From Alphaproteobacteria bacterium (lineage in GTDB: Bacteria > Pseudomonadota > Alphaproteobacteria > RF32 > CAG-239): a stretch of DNA of 36,084 nt. A program made the translations under genes and the position numbers. This document shows positions 33,841 to 36,084 of this stretch, piece after piece; positions within the stretch are counted from its first letter, which is position 1; the number at the start of each line of letters is the position of its first letter. The notes beneath the pieces were generated by a model, which searched no databases, was not told the DNA's origin, and saw only the letters and a program-made list of their open reading frames with translations. The stretch is taken from positions 1-36,084 of the forward strand of contig JAGDBT010000087.1 in the NCBI GenBank assembly GCA_017958895.1, written 5' to 3'.

Positions 33841-36084
33841 TCACAATTCCTTTACATTCAAAACACCGCTAATTGCCCTAAGTTCCGACATCAACGCCCC
33901 GTTATCCAAAGCATAACCGTTTTTCAATTCTATTCGCACATCCCAATCGGCTAATTCCGGCTTCAAATAAATTTTATAAGGTCCGTAATGCTCATGCGCC
34001 AAACATTCTCTGATTTTGCGAGCCGCACTCGGCGCATTAAGCTCAATCACCAAACCTTTGGAATTTTCCGTAATTTCTTCATCTAAAGTCTTAATTGCGT
34101 TATACATTATGCGCGGAGGCGCATCTTCCGCCTGTTGTTCGATTTTTACTCTCACATAAAGCGGCAATCCGCTCTCCAAACTTCTTTCGCAACTTTTGAG
34201 CATATCCGAAAAAACAAACCCCTCATATGACGAAGAAGTATCCGACAATTTTAATAAAACAAACGGTTTACCCGTCTTACCCATTTTCTTTTGACACGAC
34301 TGAACACAACCCGCCAAATTCGCCATTATAACATCGCCCGGTTTTATGCCCTTTACCGCTTCGGTATACGAGGTTATTCCCAATCTCTCCATGCTGTCTT
34401 TATAAACATCCAACGGATGCGCCGACAAATAAAAACCGATGGCTTCCGCTTCGTTTTGCAACCGTTCCAAAGTCGGCCATTCTTCCGTATCGCGAATTTT
34501 TACTTCCGCCCCCAACTCCTGAACTCCGAACAAAGAGGTTTGAGAACTGTTTTTCATTTCGCAATCGGCCGCCATATGACGCAATATATTCTCAATATTT
34601 TCAAACAAACGACGGCGGTTATTATCAAGACAATCAAAAGCGCCGGCCTTTATTAAAGCTTCTAATTGCTTGCGGTTCATAAATTTTATATCAACCCGAT
34701 GAATAAAGTCCGATAAACTGCGGAATTTGCCGTTTTTATTGCGCTCGGCCACAATCTCATTCATATTACTTTCGCCAACTCCTTTAACTCCGGCCAGCGC
34801 AAAACGAATATTGCCGTCTTCCACCGAAAACAGTGCCTCGGATTCATTTATGTCCGGAGGCAAAACCTTAAAGCCCATTTTTTTGACTTCGTCGGTGTAA
34901 AAAGCTAATTTATCCGTATTCGCAATATCAAAATCCATAACCGCGCACATAAATTCCACCGGATAATGAGCTTTTAAATAAGCGGTCTGATAAGAAATAA
35001 GTGAATATGCTGCCGCATGTGACTTATTAAATCCGTAAGAAGCAAATTTTTCCATCTGGTCAAAAATTGTTGCCGCAACCGCCGCATCTATACCGTTTTT
35101 AATAGCGCCTTCCGTAAACAATTTGCGCTGAACAGGTATTTCGTCACGCAGTTTTTTACCCATAACTTTACGCAATTTATCGGCACCGCCCAAGGTATAT
35201 CCGCCCAGCACCTGAGCAATTTTCATAACCTGCTCCTGATAAACCATAATGCCGTAAGTTTCATCGAGAATAGGCGCCAAATCGGGATGAACATATTCTA
35301 TTTTTTCTTTACCGTGCTTGCGGTTTATAAAGGTAGGAATATTTGCCATCGGTCCCGGACGATATAAAGCAATAATAGCGATTAAATCTTCAAAACGGTC
35401 CGGTTTTATTTGTTTCATAACATCGCGCATACCGCCGGATTCAAATTGGAAAACCGCACTCGTATCGCCTCTTTGCATCATTTCGTAGGTTAAAGTATCA
35501 TCCAAAGGTACTTCGGCCATATTGAGCTCTATGCCATGAATTTTTTTCACCCAATCAACCGCACAATTGATTACCGTTAAAGTTTTTAAGCCTAAAAAGT
35601 CAAATTTAATCAGGCCAGTTTCTTCCACATATTTCATGTCATATTGCGTAACCGGCATATCGGCGCGCGGATCTTTATACAGCGGCACCAACTCGTCAAG
35701 CGGACGGTCGCCGATAACCACACCCGCGGCATGCATGCCGGAATTTCTGTATAAACCTTCCAATTGAATGGCTATTTCAAACAATTTATTGACTTGCGGG
35801 TCTTTATCGCGCATTTCCCGCAATTCCGGCACCAACTCCAAAGCTTCAGGAAGAGTCGGATTTTTCCCGTTTTGCCCCGGCGGAATCATTTTTGAAATCC
35901 GATCCGCCTGACTGTACGGCATTTGCAAAACACGCGCCACATCGCGGATTACCGCTTTTGATTGCAACTTACCGTAAGTAATAATTTGCGCCACATGATC
36001 ATGACCGTATTTTTCCTGCACATATTCAATCGTCTTATGGCGGTTTTCCTGACACAAGTCCACATCAAAATCCGGCATGTTTAC
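33841..36084 (-). CDS. dnaE: DNA polymerase III alpha subunit, C-terminal part (runs off right edge)
   Basis: The frame is open from the right edge, giving 747 residues of a protein usually near 1150. The catalytic aspartates lie in MPDFDVDLCQ, just inside the edge, followed by VAQIITYGKLQSKAVIRDVAR, and the conserved ALYRPGPM and GYTLGGADKLRKVMGKK of the palm and fingers. YGFNKSHAAAYSLISYQTAYLKAHYP, the HhH region and an OB-fold (VIMANLAGCVQSC) follow. The N-terminal PHP domain lies outside. It carries out chromosomal DNA synthesis. The stop is coupled to a membrane-protein gene downstream. Confidence 0.97.
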   Translation of the reverse strand, partial: VNMPDFDVDLCQENRHKTIEYVQEKYGHDHVAQIITYGKLQSKAVIRDVARVLQMPYSQADRISKMIPPGQNGKNPTLPEALELVPELREMRDKDPQVNKLFEIAIQLEGLYRNSGMHAAGVVIGDRPLDELVPLYKDPRADMPVTQYDMKYVEETGLIKFDFLGLKTLTVINCAVDWVKKIHGIELNMAEVPLDDTLTYEMMQRGDTSAVFQFESGGMRDVMKQIKPDRFEDLIAIIALYRPGPMANIPTFINRKHGKEKIEYVHPDLAPILDETYGIMVYQEQVMKIAQVLGGYTLGGADKLRKVMGKKLRDEIPVQRKLFTEGAIKNGIDAAVAATIFDQMEKFASYGFNKSHAAAYSLISYQTAYLKAHYPVEFMCAVMDFDIANTDKLAFYTDEVKKMGFKVLPPDINESEALFSVEDGNIRFALAGVKGVGESNMNEIVAERNKNGKFRSLSDFIHRVDIKFMNRKQLEALIKAGAFDCLDNNRRRLFENIENILRHMAADCEMKNSSQTSLFGVQELGAEVKIRDTEEWPTLERLQNEAEAIGFYLSAHPLDVYKDSMERLGITSYTEAVKGIKPGDVIMANLAGCVQSCQKKMGKTGKPFVLLKLSDTSSSYEGFVFSDMLKSCERSLESGLPLYVRVKIEQQAEDAPPRIMYNAIKTLDEEITENSKGLVIELNAPSAARKIRECLAHEHYGPYKIYLKPELADWDVRIELKNGYALDNGALMSELRAISGVLNVKEL

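Noticed and set aside
1..36084. tRNA, rRNA, CRISPR array or insertion sequence
   Set aside because: Visual reading found no cloverleaf, no repeat-spacer pattern and no transposase. All gaps are short.

Overview
This window is a piece of an AT-rich bacterial chromosome, most likely from an alphaproteobacterium. Several features support that. The Fo genes of ATP synthase (atpI-atpB-atpE-atpF'-atpF) form a cluster without F1 genes and include a separate b' subunit. The AddB protein is of the alphaproteobacterial kind. rpoH lies next to an RluA-type pseudouridine synthase, dciA lies next to a DsbA-like thioredoxin, and xerD is divergent from aroK. AT-rich codon use and the mix of genes suggest an uncultured, possibly host-associated lineage, but the species cannot be named from this sequence. 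Coding density is very high. No gap without a gene exceeds about 145 bases, and I see no tRNA, rRNA, CRISPR array or insertion sequence.

Layout from left to right. (1) 1-3792, minus: an operon aroK-rph-rdgB-addB with overlapping or nearly touching genes; addB runs off the left edge. (2) 3890-8660, plus: a small membrane protein, xerD, dciA, a DsbA-like thiol protein, then the Fo cluster, ending in a strong hairpin shared with the convergent gene fba. (3) 8693-9742, minus: class II fructose-bisphosphate aldolase with its own promoter. (4) 9809-15619, minus: a tightly packed operon of a MinD/FlhG-like ATPase, a DnaJ-domain membrane protein with an SH3-like tail, tgt, a long LOG-family protein and an MsbA-like ABC exporter. 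(5) 15764-17899, plus: a periplasmic solute-binding protein, a glutathione S-transferase and a small lipoprotein. (6) 17886-23518, minus: a complete tripartite RND efflux operon (adaptor, pump, outer-membrane factor). (7) 23580-25542, minus: the heat-shock sigma factor rpoH with a clear promoter, and rluD. (8) 25631-32942, plus: five genes ending in a VirD4/TraG-type type IV coupling protein. (9) 32946-36084, minus: dnaE (C-terminal part) followed by a coupled membrane protein.

Region 8 is the most unusual part. The coupling protein ATPase has no relaxase, VirB or Dot genes beside it in this window. It follows four unrecognised genes that look like two pairs of relatives: two soluble helical proteins sharing two motifs at almost the same spacing, and two short two-helix membrane proteins whose first 73 or so residues align without gaps. 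One of the membrane proteins carries a long charged linker and a C-terminal domain that resembles a degenerate NERD/PD-(D/E)XK nuclease fold. I propose this as a candidate undescribed coupling complex for protein or DNA export. Other points worth a second look are a MinD/FlhG-like ATPase lacking the signature lysine, an ATP synthase c subunit that has lost its glycine packing motif, and an inverted repeat centred on the rpoH -10 element.
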